A DNA stretch of 64,000 nt from Streptomyces sp. T12 (GCF_028736035.1 NZ_CP117866.1:9775001-9839000), one strand, 5' to 3'; positions 26,481 through 36,410 are shown, numbered from the stretch's first letter. A program made the numbers and translations. Notes: generated by a model not told the origin, from the letters alone.

Positions 26481-28487
26481 TCAGCCGTGCCGCGGCTCGC
26501 GCACCACCGCGATCTCTCCCGGTGCCAGCGTCACCGAACCCGGCGTCGCCTTGCCGGTGAGGAGTTCGACCGCGTCCTCGGCGACGGATACCGCAGCGCC
26601 GCGGCCCCCGTGGTCGATGAGGAACAGGTAGTCCGCGGACGGCGATCGGCGGCGCACCACCTCGACGCCCTCGGGTGCCGTGTGGACCGGCTCCACTCCG
26701 GCCTCGGTGTACACCGTGGTGAGGAGGGACGCGAGGGTGGCCGGGTCAGGGTGCGTGGCCAAGTACCAGGCCGTGCCGTCGCCGTACGTGTTCCGGGTCG
26801 CGGCGGGGACGCCCGTCATCAGCCCGTCGGTGTACGTCGTCACCGCCTCCGCTCCCGCCAGGCGCAGGCGTTCCGACCACAGTGAGCCCGTACCGCCCCC
26901 GCTCAGTCCGATCGTCTCGCCGGGCTGGAGCGGGAAGTACTCGTCCGAACTGACGCCCAGCACCTCGCGGAACGCTCCGGGGTAACCCCCCAGCCGGACA
27001 TGGCAGTTCTGGTCGACAGCTCCGCTGTGGAAGCCGACCGCGAGGGCGCCGCCCCGCTCAGTGAACCCCGCCAGGTTCGCCGCGCCCTTGTCGTCGACCA
27101 GGTACAGGCCCGGAACCAGGACCAGCCGGTACGACGACAGGTCCGCGTCCGGGCGTACGAAGTCCACGGCGACGCCCGCCCGCCACAGCGGCTCGTACCA
27201 GGAGCGCACCAGGTCCACATAGCGCAGTTGGCTGTTGGGCTGGGCGGGGAACTCCAGGGCCCAACGGGCGTTCCAGTCCCAGGTGATGGCCACCTCGGCG
27301 GTGCCGGTGCTGCCGCGCACCTCGGCCAGCGCCCCGAGGTCGGTGCCCAGTCGGACCACGTCCCGCCAGATCTGGCTGTCGGTGCCGGCGTGCGGAACCA
27401 TGGCCGAGTGCCACTGTTCGGCGCCGGCCTTCGACGCCCGCCACTGGAAGAACGCGATGCCGTCCGCGCCGTGGGCCACGTGTGCGAGGGCGTTGCGGCG
27501 CAACTCGCCAGGCGTTTTCGGCCGGTTGACGGTGTGCCAGTTCAGCGCGCCGGTGGAGTGCTCCATCAGGAACCAGGGGCCGCCCGCCAGCGACCGCATC
27601 AGGTCGCTGCTCAGCGCGATCTCGGTCTCCGGCTCGGGGTCGGTGGACATCGTGTAGTGGTCGTTCGCCACCACGTCCAGCTCGGGCGCCCAGCGCCAGT
27701 AGTCCAGCGCGTCGGTGATCGCCATGAGGTTGGTGGTGACCGGAGTGGCGGGGGTCGTCTCCCGCACCAGATCCCGCTCCGCCTTGTACAGCGACAGCAG
27801 TTCGTCCGAGCAGAAGCGGCGCCAGTCCAGCAGGTTGGACGGGTTGGGGCCGGCGGCGCTCGCCCGTGGGGGCAGGATCTCGTCCCAGTCGTAGTACCAC
27901 TGGCCCCAGAAGGTGGTGCCCCAGGCGTCGTTCAACGCCGCCAGGTCGTCGGCGTACCTCGTACGCAGCCAGGCCCGGAACGCCGCCGCGCTGGTGTCGC
28001 AGTAGCAGGCGCTGTTGTGGCAGCCGTACTCGTTGTGGATGTGCCACATCGCCAGCGCCGGGTGGCCGGCGTACCGCTCGGCGAGTGCGCGCGTGATGCG
28101 CAGGGCGGCCTCGCGGTAGACGGGGCTCGACGGGCAGAGCGTCTGGCGGCTGCCGTACGAAAGCCGGCGGCCCTCCTTGTCGACCGGCAGCGCATCCGGG
28201 TGGGCACGGTAGAACCACGCCGGGGGCGCCGCGGTCGGGGTCGCGAGGTCGGCTGCGATGCCGTTCTCGTGCAGCAGGTCCAGGATCCTGTCCATGCGCG
28301 AGAAGTCGTACACGCCCTCCGAGGGCTCCAGCAGGGCCCAGGAGAAGATGCCGACGCTGACGATGTTGACGCCGGCCTGGCCCATGAGGCGCATGTCCTC
28401 GACCCACACCTCCTCGGGCCACTGTTCGGGGTTGTAGTCGGCGCCGTAGGCGATGCCGGGGACGGAGAGGACGGGGCGCGTGGTCAT
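26481..28487 (-). CDS. GH42 beta-galactosidase
   Basis: A 668-residue intracellular glycosidase with no signal peptide. The GH42 barrel starts at GADYNPEQWP. The acid/base is Glu153 (HIHNEYG) and the nucleophile Glu309 (LMEHSTG). Cys118, Cys156, Cys161 and Cys163 fit the structural zinc site. A trimerisation domain and a C-terminal beta domain follow. It releases galactose from short galactosides or galactan fragments imported by the upstream ABC system. ATG 28487. Its upstream end lies in a duplicated segment (see repeats). Confidence 0.93.
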   Translation of the reverse strand: MTTRPVLSVPGIAYGADYNPEQWPEEVWVEDMRLMGQAGVNIVSVGIFSWALLEPSEGVYDFSRMDRILDLLHENGIAADLATPTAAPPAWFYRAHPDALPVDKEGRRLSYGSRQTLCPSSPVYREAALRITRALAERYAGHPALAMWHIHNEYGCHNSACYCDTSAAAFRAWLRTRYADDLAALNDAWGTTFWGQWYYDWDEILPPRASAAGPNPSNLLDWRRFCSDELLSLYKAERDLVRETTPATPVTTNLMAITDALDYWRWAPELDVVANDHYTMSTDPEPETEIALSSDLMRSLAGGPWFLMEHSTGALNWHTVNRPKTPGELRRNALAHVAHGADGIAFFQWRASKAGAEQWHSAMVPHAGTDSQIWRDVVRLGTDLGALAEVRGSTGTAEVAITWDWNARWALEFPAQPNSQLRYVDLVRSWYEPLWRAGVAVDFVRPDADLSSYRLVLVPGLYLVDDKGAANLAGFTERGGALAVGFHSGAVDQNCHVRLGGYPGAFREVLGVSSDEYFPLQPGETIGLSGGGTGSLWSERLRLAGAEAVTTYTDGLMTGVPAATRNTYGDGTAWYLATHPDPATLASLLTTVYTEAGVEPVHTAPEGVEVVRRRSPSADYLFLIDHGGRGAAVSVAEDAVELLTGKATPGSVTLAPGEIAVVREPRHG

Positions 28488-28591
28488 GGTGCGGCTCCGG
28501 GATCGGCAGAGTCGGTTACTTGGGTCGGGACGTGGCGGTGCCGGTGACGAAGGCATGCCGCAGGGTCAGGAACAGGGTCAGCGAGGGCACG
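28337..28591 (-). repeat. Direct repeat copy A: GH42 start plus relic of permease 3' end
   Basis: This segment matches 30961-31219 at roughly 80 percent by eye and in the same orientation. It contains the real first 50 codons of the GH42 gene. Just upstream (28488-28591) is a degraded copy of the last codons of the MalG-type permease. The intact permease end is in copy B. Confidence 0.75.
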
Positions 28592-28707
28592 ACGCACCGG
28601 AGCCGACGGCGGCGGCCAGGCAGCGGCGCCGGTCGAGGGCAGGGTGTGTGCGAGGAGGACGGCGCTGGGAGTCGCGGCGTCACCGGCGGCCCGCTCGTCG
28701 GGCTCCT
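28592..28707 (-). other. Relic region with a twin-arginine signal scrap
   Basis: Minus-strand codons near 28650-28590 read LDRRRCLAAAVGSGAS, very like the LDRRRFLAAS signal of the binding protein encoded at 34342. No intact gene follows. It seems to be debris from a duplicated operon segment between GH31 and GH42. Confidence 0.45.
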
Positions 28708-30732
28708 TCACCCACGTGCAGCTCCCGCCTGGAACTCCTTGAACGCGTCCGTGACGGCGGCGCCTTCGCGGACGAAGACGGGGATGCGGTCCAGTGGCGC
28801 GGTGGCGTCGAGCGTGGTGCCGCCTCCGTGGAGCTTGCCGGTTGCGGTGTCGGTCCAGCGGGCGCCGGCTGGGAGGTGGACGGTGCGGCTGCGGGCGCCG
28901 GCTGCTGCGACCGGCGCGACGAGGATGTCGGGTCCGAGGAGGAACTGGTCGTCGACGGTCCAGGCGTGCGCGTCCTCGGGGAAGCCGAAGAACAGGGGAC
29001 GCATCACCGGCGACCCGGTGCGGTGTGCCTGTTCGGACAGCTCAAGTAGGTAGGGGCGCAGGCGCTCGCGCAGCCGCAGGTGCGCGGTCAGGATGGGGTA
29101 TGCCTGTGGGCCGTATGACCAGACCTCGTTCGGTCCACCGGTCATGTCCGCGGAGAAGGTGGGGTGGTTCGGCGCACGGTCGCCGTGCAGTCGCATGATG
29201 GGGCTGAAGGTGCCGTACTGGAACCATCGGACCAGTACTTCCTGGTATGCCGGGTCGGTGGGGTCGCCGCCGAGGAAGCCGCCGATGTCGGTGTGCCACC
29301 ACGGGATGCCGCTCATCGCGACGTTCAGCCCGGCCCGGATCTGCTGGGCCAGTGACTCGAAGGTGGGCTTGATGTCGCCGGACCACAGTGCGGCGCCGTA
29401 GCGCTGGCTGCCTGCCCAGGCTGAGCGGACGAGGCTGAGCGGGCGCTCGTCGCCGGACTCGGTCAAGCCTTCGGCGACGGCACGGGCGACCAACTTCCCG
29501 TAGAGGTTGCTCACCTGGACACCGGGGCCCGCCGAGTAGTCAGCGCGGGCGGCCAGTTCGAGGGGCATGTCCGGCTCGCAGGCGTCGAGCCAGAAGGCGG
29601 AGACACCGAGCGAGTGGTAGTGCTCGCTCAGCTGCTGCCAGAGGTGGCGGCGGGCAGCCGGATGGGTGGCGTCGACGTAGGTCATCGGCTGGTGGTCCGT
29701 GCCGTGGTCGCGGGCGGGCCAGGGGAAGGCCAGCAGGCCGCCGTGGCTGTCGTCGACGAGGAGTCCGCCGTCGTGCAGTGTGTGGTGGTTGCGGCTTCCG
29801 GCGTCCACGGTGGGCCAGACGGACACCGCCAACTTGACGTTGAGCGACTCCAGTTCCTTGATCATGGCGCCCGGGTCGGGCCAGTCGGCGGGGTCGAAGT
29901 CCCAGTCGCCCATGTGGGTCCAGTGGAAGAAGTCGCAGACCATCACCGACAGCGGCAGTCCGCGTTCCTTGTACTCCCGGGCGACGGCCAGGAGTTCGTT
30001 CTGCGTGCGATAGCGCAGCTTGGACTGCCAGAAACCGGCTGCCCATTCGGGCAGCAGCGGCGGGTGCCCGGTGGCCTCGGCGTATGCCTCCATGATGTGG
30101 GCCGGGGTGTCGCCCGCGGTGATCCAGTAGTCGATCTGGCAGGCCGAGTCGGCGACCCAGCGGGTGGCGTCCCTGCCCAGCTCGACCCTGCCCATCGCGG
30201 GGTTGTTCCAGAGCAGGCCGTAGCCGCGGGAGGAGTGCAGGAACGGGATGGTGACCACCGTGTTTCCCTGGACCAGATCGATCACCAGGCCCTTCTGGTC
30301 GAGGTAGCCGTGCAGATGCTGGCCCAGGCCGTGGATCCGCTCGCCGTCGTATGCCCCGAAGCGCTGCTCGACGCGGTGGCTGCCGTCGGCGAGTGGCGCG
30401 TAGGAGCGCGCCTGCGGGCACGCCTGGTAGGGGCGTTTGTCGCAGAGCAGCTCGCGGCCCGTTGCGCTGTGCAGGAAGCGCAGCGAGCCGTCCTCGTCGG
30501 CCTCCACGGTGAGGCGGCCGTTGACGATGCGGGCGCCGCCGTCGGCGTGCGCGGTCACCGTGGCGGCATGGGCGGTGACGGGAACGTCCAGGGCGCCGGG
30601 GAGCGTGTCGTCCGGAGCCTGGCCCGGGCGGGCGCGGACTCGTACCGACTGCGGCCCGCAGGGCTCGATGAGGAGGACTTCGTGTGGGGTGCGTCGTTCG
30701 AGTCCGCTGCCTTGTGCGGTGAAGACGTCCAT
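28708..30732 (-). CDS. GH31 family alpha-glycosidase
   Basis: A 674-residue GH31 enzyme with an N-terminal beta domain, a barrel and two C-terminal beta domains. The nucleophile Asp383 lies in FWLDACEPD and the acid/base Asp453 in WSGDIKPTFESL. HTDIGGFLGGDP and MRLHGDRAP are further family markers. GH31 includes alpha-xylosidases, alpha-glucosidases and alpha-galactosidases, and I cannot choose among them. No signal peptide. ATG 30732 has AGAAGGA 9 bases upstream. It sits between the two copies of a 255-base duplication, suggesting it was inserted into an older permease-GH42 operon. Confidence 0.9.
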   Translation of the reverse strand: MDVFTAQGSGLERRTPHEVLLIEPCGPQSVRVRARPGQAPDDTLPGALDVPVTAHAATVTAHADGGARIVNGRLTVEADEDGSLRFLHSATGRELLCDKRPYQACPQARSYAPLADGSHRVEQRFGAYDGERIHGLGQHLHGYLDQKGLVIDLVQGNTVVTIPFLHSSRGYGLLWNNPAMGRVELGRDATRWVADSACQIDYWITAGDTPAHIMEAYAEATGHPPLLPEWAAGFWQSKLRYRTQNELLAVAREYKERGLPLSVMVCDFFHWTHMGDWDFDPADWPDPGAMIKELESLNVKLAVSVWPTVDAGSRNHHTLHDGGLLVDDSHGGLLAFPWPARDHGTDHQPMTYVDATHPAARRHLWQQLSEHYHSLGVSAFWLDACEPDMPLELAARADYSAGPGVQVSNLYGKLVARAVAEGLTESGDERPLSLVRSAWAGSQRYGAALWSGDIKPTFESLAQQIRAGLNVAMSGIPWWHTDIGGFLGGDPTDPAYQEVLVRWFQYGTFSPIMRLHGDRAPNHPTFSADMTGGPNEVWSYGPQAYPILTAHLRLRERLRPYLLELSEQAHRTGSPVMRPLFFGFPEDAHAWTVDDQFLLGPDILVAPVAAAGARSRTVHLPAGARWTDTATGKLHGGGTTLDATAPLDRIPVFVREGAAVTDAFKEFQAGAARG

Positions 30733-30960
30733 GACTGGGATTCCTTCTCGGATCCGGAAGTTGACGGTGCTCGACGGTGACAGTTCGAATGCCGTTCCAG
30801 GAGCGGGGAGGCAGCGAGGAGGACAGCACGCGTCCTGGAACGGGCCGGAAGAAGGAGTACCGGAGCAGGGGAGTGCTTGCCACGAGTGCTCGTTCTTCTC
30901 GCCCGAGCAGCCCGGCAGCGGGCCCCCTCGTCGACCGCGTCCTCGGCACGGGTCACCTCA
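30733..30960 (-). other. GH31 upstream region with an inverted repeat
   Basis: No gene. A perfect 9-base inverted repeat, GTTCCAGGA (30794-30802) and its complement (30833-30841), lies 60-110 bases before the GH31 start and could be a regulatory site or part of a terminator after the permease operon. The LacI-type GAAACCGGTTTC site was not found here. Confidence 0.4.
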
Positions 30961-31219
30961 GGGCTCAGGAGCAGATGCCGACACCGACGAAGTCGGCGCC
31001 GGCCTCGCGCATGAGGCGCCTGTTCTCGGCCCACACCTCCTCGCGGCGTTGTCTCGGGGGTGCAGTCGGCGCCGTGGGCGATGCCGCGGACGGAGAGGAA
31101 GGGGTGCGTGGTCAGTGTGCTGCTCCGGGATAGGCGGAGTCGGTCACTTGAGTCCGGACGTGGCGGTGCCGGCGACGAAGCCGCGCTGCAGGATCAGGAA
31201 CAGGACCAGCGAGGGCAGG
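30961..31219 (-). repeat. Direct repeat copy B: permease 3' end plus relic of GH42 start
   Basis: Counterpart of copy A. Bases 31144-31219 are the genuine end of the MalG-type permease. Bases 30961-31140 are a decayed GH42 N-terminus on the minus strand: starts resembling the GH42 leader, then frame loss. The pair brackets the GH31 gene. Confidence 0.75.
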
Positions 31220-31965
31220 ATGTACAGGATGGCGCCCGCTCCGACGACGGTGTAGAGGCCGGTTCCGTGCTCGTTGACGTAGCCGGTGGCCATCTTCACG
31301 GCGAGCGTGGTGCGGTCGTCGTCCAGCAGCAGGGCGGGGGCGATGTAGTCGCCCCAGCTCCAGCTGAAGGAGAGGACCAGGCTGGTGGCGATGACGGGCC
31401 AGGACTGCGGGAGGAAGATCCGCCAGAAGATACGGATCTGGCCGCAGCCGTCGATGATCGCCGCCTCCTCCAGTTCCTTGGGCATGTTGGTGAAGAACTG
31501 CCGGAAGAGGAAGATCAGGTACGGCGCTCCGGCCAGCCCCCACAGCACCCACGGCACATAGGTGTTGGTCAGCCCGGCCTTGGCGAACAACAGGTAGGTC
31601 GGGATGAGGGTGATGATCTGTGGCGTCATCATCGTGGACAGCACCAGGCCGAAGATGATCCGCTTGCCCGGCCCGGTCAGCCGGGCGAAGCCGTAGCCGG
31701 CCCAGGCCGAGGCCAGGGTGATCAGCACCGAGTAGATGCCGGCGATTGTCAGTGAGTTGCGGGCGTAGCCGAAGAAGTCGAAGAGGGTCAGGGCGAGGTG
31801 GAAGTTCTCCAGGGTCGGGTGGTGCGGCCACCAGTGGATGGGCACCGCGCGCAGTTCGGAGGGGTCCTTGAACGCGCTGATCAGCAGCCAGCCGAAGGGG
31901 CTGAGCATGAGCACCAGGATCGCGACCAGGAGCATGTAGACGACTTTGCGTCGGGCCAGGACCAT
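31144..31965 (-). CDS. Sugar ABC transporter permease, MalG type
   Basis: A 273-residue inner-membrane permease with six predicted segments. The EAA loop that contacts the ATPase reads KELEEAAIIDGCGQIRIFWRIFLP. MVLARRKVVYMLLVAILVLM starts the first helix. ATG 31965 overlaps the stop of the partner permease (TGATG). No ATPase gene is in the operon, as usual in Streptomyces, where a shared MsiK-type ATPase serves many importers. Confidence 0.93.
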   Translation of the reverse strand: MVLARRKVVYMLLVAILVLMLSPFGWLLISAFKDPSELRAVPIHWWPHHPTLENFHLALTLFDFFGYARNSLTIAGIYSVLITLASAWAGYGFARLTGPGKRIIFGLVLSTMMTPQIITLIPTYLLFAKAGLTNTYVPWVLWGLAGAPYLIFLFRQFFTNMPKELEEAAIIDGCGQIRIFWRIFLPQSWPVIATSLVLSFSWSWGDYIAPALLLDDDRTTLAVKMATGYVNEHGTGLYTVVGAGAILYILPSLVLFLILQRGFVAGTATSGLK

Positions 31966-32993
31966 CAGTTGTCTCCGATCGTCCGGGGCTTGTTCTTCGT
32001 CTGTTCGGGATCGACGGAGTAGAAGACCACTCCCTTGCTCATCTTGAAGACGAGGAAGGTGACGGCCATGACGAACGCGAAGAGCACCCAGAGCAGGGCG
32101 GAGGCGTAGCCGTAGCGGCCGTTGGAGAAGTACTGCGCGAAGACGTCGATCATGATCAGCTGGTTGCTCTCGGGTACGGCCGCCACCCCTTTGGGGGTGG
32201 GGTCGACCGCGATGAGGAGCGGCAGGAAACTCTGCAGGGTGGCGATGATCTGGGTGACCAGCTGGAAGAACAGCACGGGGGAGAGGAGGGGGAGGGTGAT
32301 CCGGGTGAAGGACTGCCACCAGTCCGCCCCGTCCACCCGTGCCGCGTCGAGCAGTTCCGCGGGGATGTCCTGCAGGCCCGCCAACGAGATGATCATGACG
32401 TTCCCGCAGCCCCACACGGTCAGCGTGATGAGCACCCAGCGGGCGTAGGGATCCTGCAGCCAGGCGAGTCCGTTGACGTCGAAGATGTCCAGCAGGCCGT
32501 TGGCCGAACCCGAGTCACGGTCGAAGATCAGCTTGAAGGTGAGGGCGGCACCGACCGGTGGCACCACGGCAGGCAGATAGACCAGTGTGCGGAACACGCC
32601 CCGGGCGCGGATCGGCTGGTTCAGAAGCACCGCGAGGAACAGTCCCGACGCGATCGTCAGCGGCACCGTGATCGCGGCGAACAGGCCGGTGCGGGCCAGG
32701 GAGGCCAAGGTGTCCGGGTCGGAGAAGACCTCCCGGTAGTTGGCCAGTCCGACGAAGCGGGCGTTCGGGGACAGGCCGTCGGAGTTCGTGAAGCTCAGCC
32801 ACAGCGCGTAGCCCAGCGGGAAGACCGTCATGCCGAGGAAACCCAGCAGCCAGGGGCCGGCGAACACATAGAAGGCCCCGGCCCGGCGGGCCCGCAGCGA
32901 GCGGGGACGGCGCGTTCGCGTTGAGCCGGGCCGGGTGACGGCCGCCCCCATCGACGAACGCGCGTCCGGACCGGCGAGTTGGTCGGTGCTCAC
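31965..32993 (-). CDS. Sugar ABC transporter permease, MalF type
   Basis: A 342-residue permease. A polar 45-residue N-terminus precedes FYVFAGPWLLGFLGMTVFP. The EAA loop reads PAELLDAARVDGADWWQSFTRITLP. GTG 32993 overlaps the binding-protein stop (GTGA) and its end overlaps the next permease, so the three importer genes are translationally coupled. The importer probably brings in galactose- or arabinose-containing oligosaccharides. Confidence 0.93.
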   Translation of the reverse strand: MSTDQLAGPDARSSMGAAVTRPGSTRTRRPRSLRARRAGAFYVFAGPWLLGFLGMTVFPLGYALWLSFTNSDGLSPNARFVGLANYREVFSDPDTLASLARTGLFAAITVPLTIASGLFLAVLLNQPIRARGVFRTLVYLPAVVPPVGAALTFKLIFDRDSGSANGLLDIFDVNGLAWLQDPYARWVLITLTVWGCGNVMIISLAGLQDIPAELLDAARVDGADWWQSFTRITLPLLSPVLFFQLVTQIIATLQSFLPLLIAVDPTPKGVAAVPESNQLIMIDVFAQYFSNGRYGYASALLWVLFAFVMAVTFLVFKMSKGVVFYSVDPEQTKNKPRTIGDN

Positions 32994-34342
32994 CCCACCA
33001 GCTCCTTGCCCCGCGCGAGCTGTTCGTTGATCTGGGAGTTGAGCATGTCGGCGATCTTCCCGGCCTTGCTGCCGGACTTGACCGCACCCGGCAGCACCTT
33101 GGTGAGTACCATGTTGAGGGCGTCCACCTGGGCGTACGGGCTGACGGGCAGCACCGAGAAGTGGGCCAGCTCCCGTTGCTGGACCTCGTAGGACTGCTTG
33201 TGGAACGCGGTGTCCCGCGGCATCTTCGAGCGCAGCGAGTTCAGGGAAGGGATGCCCCAGCCGGTGGTCGCGCGGTCCTGGGCGCCCTTGCCGCCGAAGT
33301 ACCACTCGAAGTACTTCCAGGCGGTGTCCTTGTTCTTGGCCTCCTTGGGGATCCAGTAGCCGGTTCCGCTGAAGCAGGGGCTGACGCGGTGGCTGCCGAG
33401 CTGGGGCGCGGGGGCGAACCGCGAGACCTCGGAGATCTTGGCGTCGCCGCCGATGGTGCCGCCGAACCAGTAGCCGTCGGTGGCCATCGCCATACGATTT
33501 GCCTGGTAGGTGGGCCAGTCCCAGCCGTCCGGGTTGGGGTTGACGACGCTCGGGCCGATGTCGGCCTTCGCGTAGTCCAGGTACCACTGCAGTGCCTTGA
33601 GCGCTTCGGGTGAGGAGAAGTCCACCGTCGCCAGGTCCTCGGAGAACAGGCTCCCGCCGGCCGACGCGGCCATCCACATGACCTGAGTGAGGGGGCCGCC
33701 CAGAGGCGTGCCGCTGAGGCCGTACACCTTCACCTTGCCGAGCCGGCGCTTGACCAGGCGCTTGCCGAGGTCCAGCCACTCGTCACAGGACAACGGTTCG
33801 GTGTCGCTGGGAAGTTCCAGTCCGGCCGCCTCGAACATGTCGGTGCGGTACCAGAACATGCAGTCCTGCGAATAGTCCTTGGCCATGCCGTAGCGGGGGC
33901 CGGTGCCCTGCTTCTTGGTCGTGCCGTCGTAGCGCCACACGTCGTTGGCCGGGGCGAGGTCGGAGGGCTTGAGCGCGTCGCTCTTGGCGAAGTACGGGTC
34001 CAGGTCAGCCATCAGCCCGCGCGCGGCGAAGTAGGGCACGTCCGTCGCGCCGATGCCGCGGACCACGTCCGGCGGGTTCTTGCCGGCCAGCATGGCGTTG
34101 AGCTTGGTGACGTCGTACGTGACGATCTCGAGGTTCATGCCGAGCTCGCGTTCGGCGTTCTGCCTGTCCTTCTTGGTCCAGGCGGTGTCCATGACGGTGA
34201 GCGTCTCCTTGGCACCCTTGGCGCCGCTCCCCGAGTCGACGGAGGCGGCACATCCGGGCAGGGCGGCGGCCGAGAGAGCGGCACCGGCGGAGGCGGCCAG
34301 GAATCGGCGCCGGTCGAGGGAGCCTCTGGATGAAACGGGCAT
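32990..34342 (-). CDS. Sugar-binding lipoprotein of the ABC importer, Tat-exported
   Basis: A 450-residue family 1 solute-binding protein. A Tat signal (LDRRRFLAASAGAALSA) runs into a lipobox ending LPGC. The mature part shows the bilobed SBP pattern: NPPDVVRGIGATDVPYFA, WYRTDMFEAAGLELPSD and FSGTGYWIPKEAKNKDTAWK. First gene of the minus-strand arm. ATG 34342. A promoter with a LacI-type operator lies 230-290 bases upstream. Confidence 0.92.
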   Translation of the reverse strand: MPVSSRGSLDRRRFLAASAGAALSAAALPGCAASVDSGSGAKGAKETLTVMDTAWTKKDRQNAERELGMNLEIVTYDVTKLNAMLAGKNPPDVVRGIGATDVPYFAARGLMADLDPYFAKSDALKPSDLAPANDVWRYDGTTKKQGTGPRYGMAKDYSQDCMFWYRTDMFEAAGLELPSDTEPLSCDEWLDLGKRLVKRRLGKVKVYGLSGTPLGGPLTQVMWMAASAGGSLFSEDLATVDFSSPEALKALQWYLDYAKADIGPSVVNPNPDGWDWPTYQANRMAMATDGYWFGGTIGGDAKISEVSRFAPAPQLGSHRVSPCFSGTGYWIPKEAKNKDTAWKYFEWYFGGKGAQDRATTGWGIPSLNSLRSKMPRDTAFHKQSYEVQQRELAHFSVLPVSPYAQVDALNMVLTKVLPGAVKSGSKAGKIADMLNSQINEQLARGKELVG

Positions 34343-34573
34343 GACGATGAAGCCTTTCGTGCGGGTTGAGAGCAGGGGTGTGCTGGAACGGCGCTCCCGC
34401 GCGGTGGAGGACGCGCGGGGCAGGACGCCAAGTCGCCGAGAAGGAAGCGCTGTTGTGTTCCCGGTGGTGGTGCGCAGCCTCGTCGACTGCTGCCGCAACG
34501 CACCGGTGAGTGCTTGGCGTTGACGGACCGGTGCTTCGTCTGGGCGGCGTCACGCCCCGAGACGCCCGCCACA

Positions 34574-34629
34574 GAAACCGGTTGGGAGAATTTCGGCGAA
34601 CGCTAGGTGTGGTCTTTGGGCGGTGTCAA
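34574..34629 (-). promoter_or_regulatory. Promoter and LacI-type operator for the ABC importer operon
   Basis: Minus-strand TTGACA (34629-34624) and TAGCGT (34605-34600) are spaced 18 bases apart. About 17 bases past the -10 lies GAAACCGGTT (34574-34583), 10 of 12 bases of a GAAACCGGTTTC palindrome also found at the divergent promoter. The position suits repression by a LacI-family protein, most likely the one encoded at 45004. Confidence 0.65.
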
Positions 34630-34702
34630 GAGGTCGGAACCTCCCAAAACCGCACGGACAACCGGGCATTGACTCCGCCGACATGACGTTGGCGCAAGCC
34701 TC

Positions 34703-34759
34703 TTGACTCTTTCGGTGCGGCGGTGGCAGTTTTTTGTATCGCTACAGGAAACCGGTTTC
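34703..34759 (+). promoter_or_regulatory. Promoter and LacI-type operator for the arabinofuranosidase operon
   Basis: GAAACCGGTTTC at 34748-34759 is a perfect 12-base palindrome with the central CG step of LacI/GalR operators. Upstream, TTGACT (34703-34708) with a weak CAGTTT (34727-34732, spacer 18) would place the start about 9 bases before the operator. It faces the other operator at 34574, so one repressor could control both arms. Confidence 0.65.
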
Positions 34760-34898
34760 TAAACGTTTCGACATCTCGAACGAAGCAGTCAGGGTCGGTA
34801 TCCGCCGCGCCACTCCCTGCTCGCGACCCGGCACAACGCCCCGCAAGCCATCGCGCCCTCGCAGCACGCCCCACACACATCGACGCAGGAGTTCGTCC

Positions 34899-36410
34899 GT
34901 GCCCAACGCCACCGCGGTCATCAACCTCGACATCGAGGGCCCGACGATCAGCCGCCACCTCTACGGCCACTTCGCCGAGCACCTCGGCCGCTGCATCTAT
35001 GGCGGCTTCTGGGTCGGGGAGGACTCGCCGATACCCAATGAAGGAGGCATCCGCCTCGACGTCGTCGAGGCGCTACGAGCCCTGAACATCCCCAATCTCC
35101 GCTGGCCGGGGGGTTGTTTCGCCGACGAGTATCACTGGAAGGACGGCATCGGCCCCCGCGAGCAGCGCCCCCGCATGGTCAACACCCACTGGGGCGATGT
35201 CGAGGAGAACAACCACTTCGGCACCCACGAGTTCATGGCCCTGTGCGAACTGCTCGGCGCCGAGCCCTACATCAGCGGCAACGTCGGCTCCGGCACCGTC
35301 CAGGAGATGAGCGAGTGGGTGGAGTACCTCACCCGCGACGGCGACAGCCCCATGGCCAGGCTGCGCCGGGCCAACGGCCGTGACGAGCCCTGGCGCGTGA
35401 AGTTCTGGGGCATCGGCAACGAGACCTGGGGCTGCGGCGGCAACATGCGCGCCGAGTACTCCGCCGACCTGGCTCGCCAGTACGCCACGTACTGCCGCGA
35501 CCACGGCGACAACAAGCTGTACCGCATCGCCTCGGGCGCCTCCAACGACGACTACAAGTGGACCGAGACGCTGATGCAGCAGATCAGCTGCTTCGGCTGC
35601 GAGGCCGCCCCGAAGAACTTCTTCCAGGGACTGTCCGTCCACTACTACACGATCGCCGGCCCCTGGGAGGCCAAGGGCAGCGCCACCGACTTCGACACCG
35701 ACGACTACTACCGCACGATGGTCGCGGCCCGTCGCACGGACCGCATCCTGACCGGCCACTCCACGGTCATGGACGTCTACGACCCCGGCCGTACGGTCGG
35801 CCTGGTGCTGGACGAGTGGGGCACCTGGTGGGACGTGGAACCGGGCACCAACCCCGGATTCCTGTTCCAGCAGAACTCCCTGCGCGACGCGCTCGTGGCC
35901 TCCACCCACTTCGACATCTTCCACAAGCACGCCGCCCGCCTGCACATGGCCAACATCGCCCAGACCGTCAACGTCCTCCAGGCGGTGATCCTCACCGACG
36001 GCGACGCGCTGGTCCTGACCCCGACCTACCACGTCTTCGAGATGAACAAGGGGCACCAGGACGCCGCCTCGCTCGCCGTGCACCTGTGCGGCGACGGCAT
36101 CCGGCGCGCGGTCGGCGACGCGGAGCTGGAGACCCTGTCCGCCTCCGCCAGCGTCAAGGACGGTCACATGCTCATCTCGCTGTCCAACCTCGACGCCGAG
36201 GAGCCCGTCGAGCTGACGCTCGACCTGCGGGGCCGCTCCATCGGCGAGCCGACCGCCCGCATCCTGACGGCCGACCGCCTCCAGGCCCACAACACTCCCG
36301 GCACACCGGACACGGTCAGTCCGCGCCCCTTCGACGACCTCAAGACGACCGACCGGGGCCTCGCCCTGACGCTGCCGCCCCACTCGTTCGTCACGGTCAG
36401 CGCCAGCTGA
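34899..36410 (+). CDS. GH51 alpha-L-arabinofuranosidase (intracellular)
   Basis: A 503-residue enzyme that removes terminal arabinofuranose. The acid/base is Glu175 ([11 protein letters not shown]) and the nucleophile Glu306 ([11 protein letters not shown]). [14 protein letters not shown] is the typical opening. No signal peptide, so it acts on imported arabino-oligosaccharides. GTG 34899 is chosen because AGGAG lies 8 bases upstream and conservation starts at once. First gene of the plus-strand arm. Confidence 0.95.
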   Translation: MPNATAVINLDIEGPTISRHLYGHFAEHLGRCIYGGFWVGEDSPIPNEGGIRLDVVEALRALNIPNLRWPGGCFADEYHWKDGIGPREQRPRMVNTHWGDVEENNHFGTHEFMALCELLGAEPYISGNVGSGTVQEMSEWVEYLTRDGDSPMARLRRANGRDEPWRVKFWGIGNETWGCGGNMRAEYSADLARQYATYCRDHGDNKLYRIASGASNDDYKWTETLMQQISCFGCEAAPKNFFQGLSVHYYTIAGPWEAKGSATDFDTDDYYRTMVAARRTDRILTGHSTVMDVYDPGRTVGLVLDEWGTWWDVEPGTNPGFLFQQNSLRDALVASTHFDIFHKHAARLHMANIAQTVNVLQAVILTDGDALVLTPTYHVFEMNKGHQDAASLAVHLCGDGIRRAVGDAELETLSASASVKDGHMLISLSNLDAEEPVELTLDLRGRSIGEPTARILTADRLQAHNTPGTPDTVSPRPFDDLKTTDRGLALTLPPHSFVTVSAS

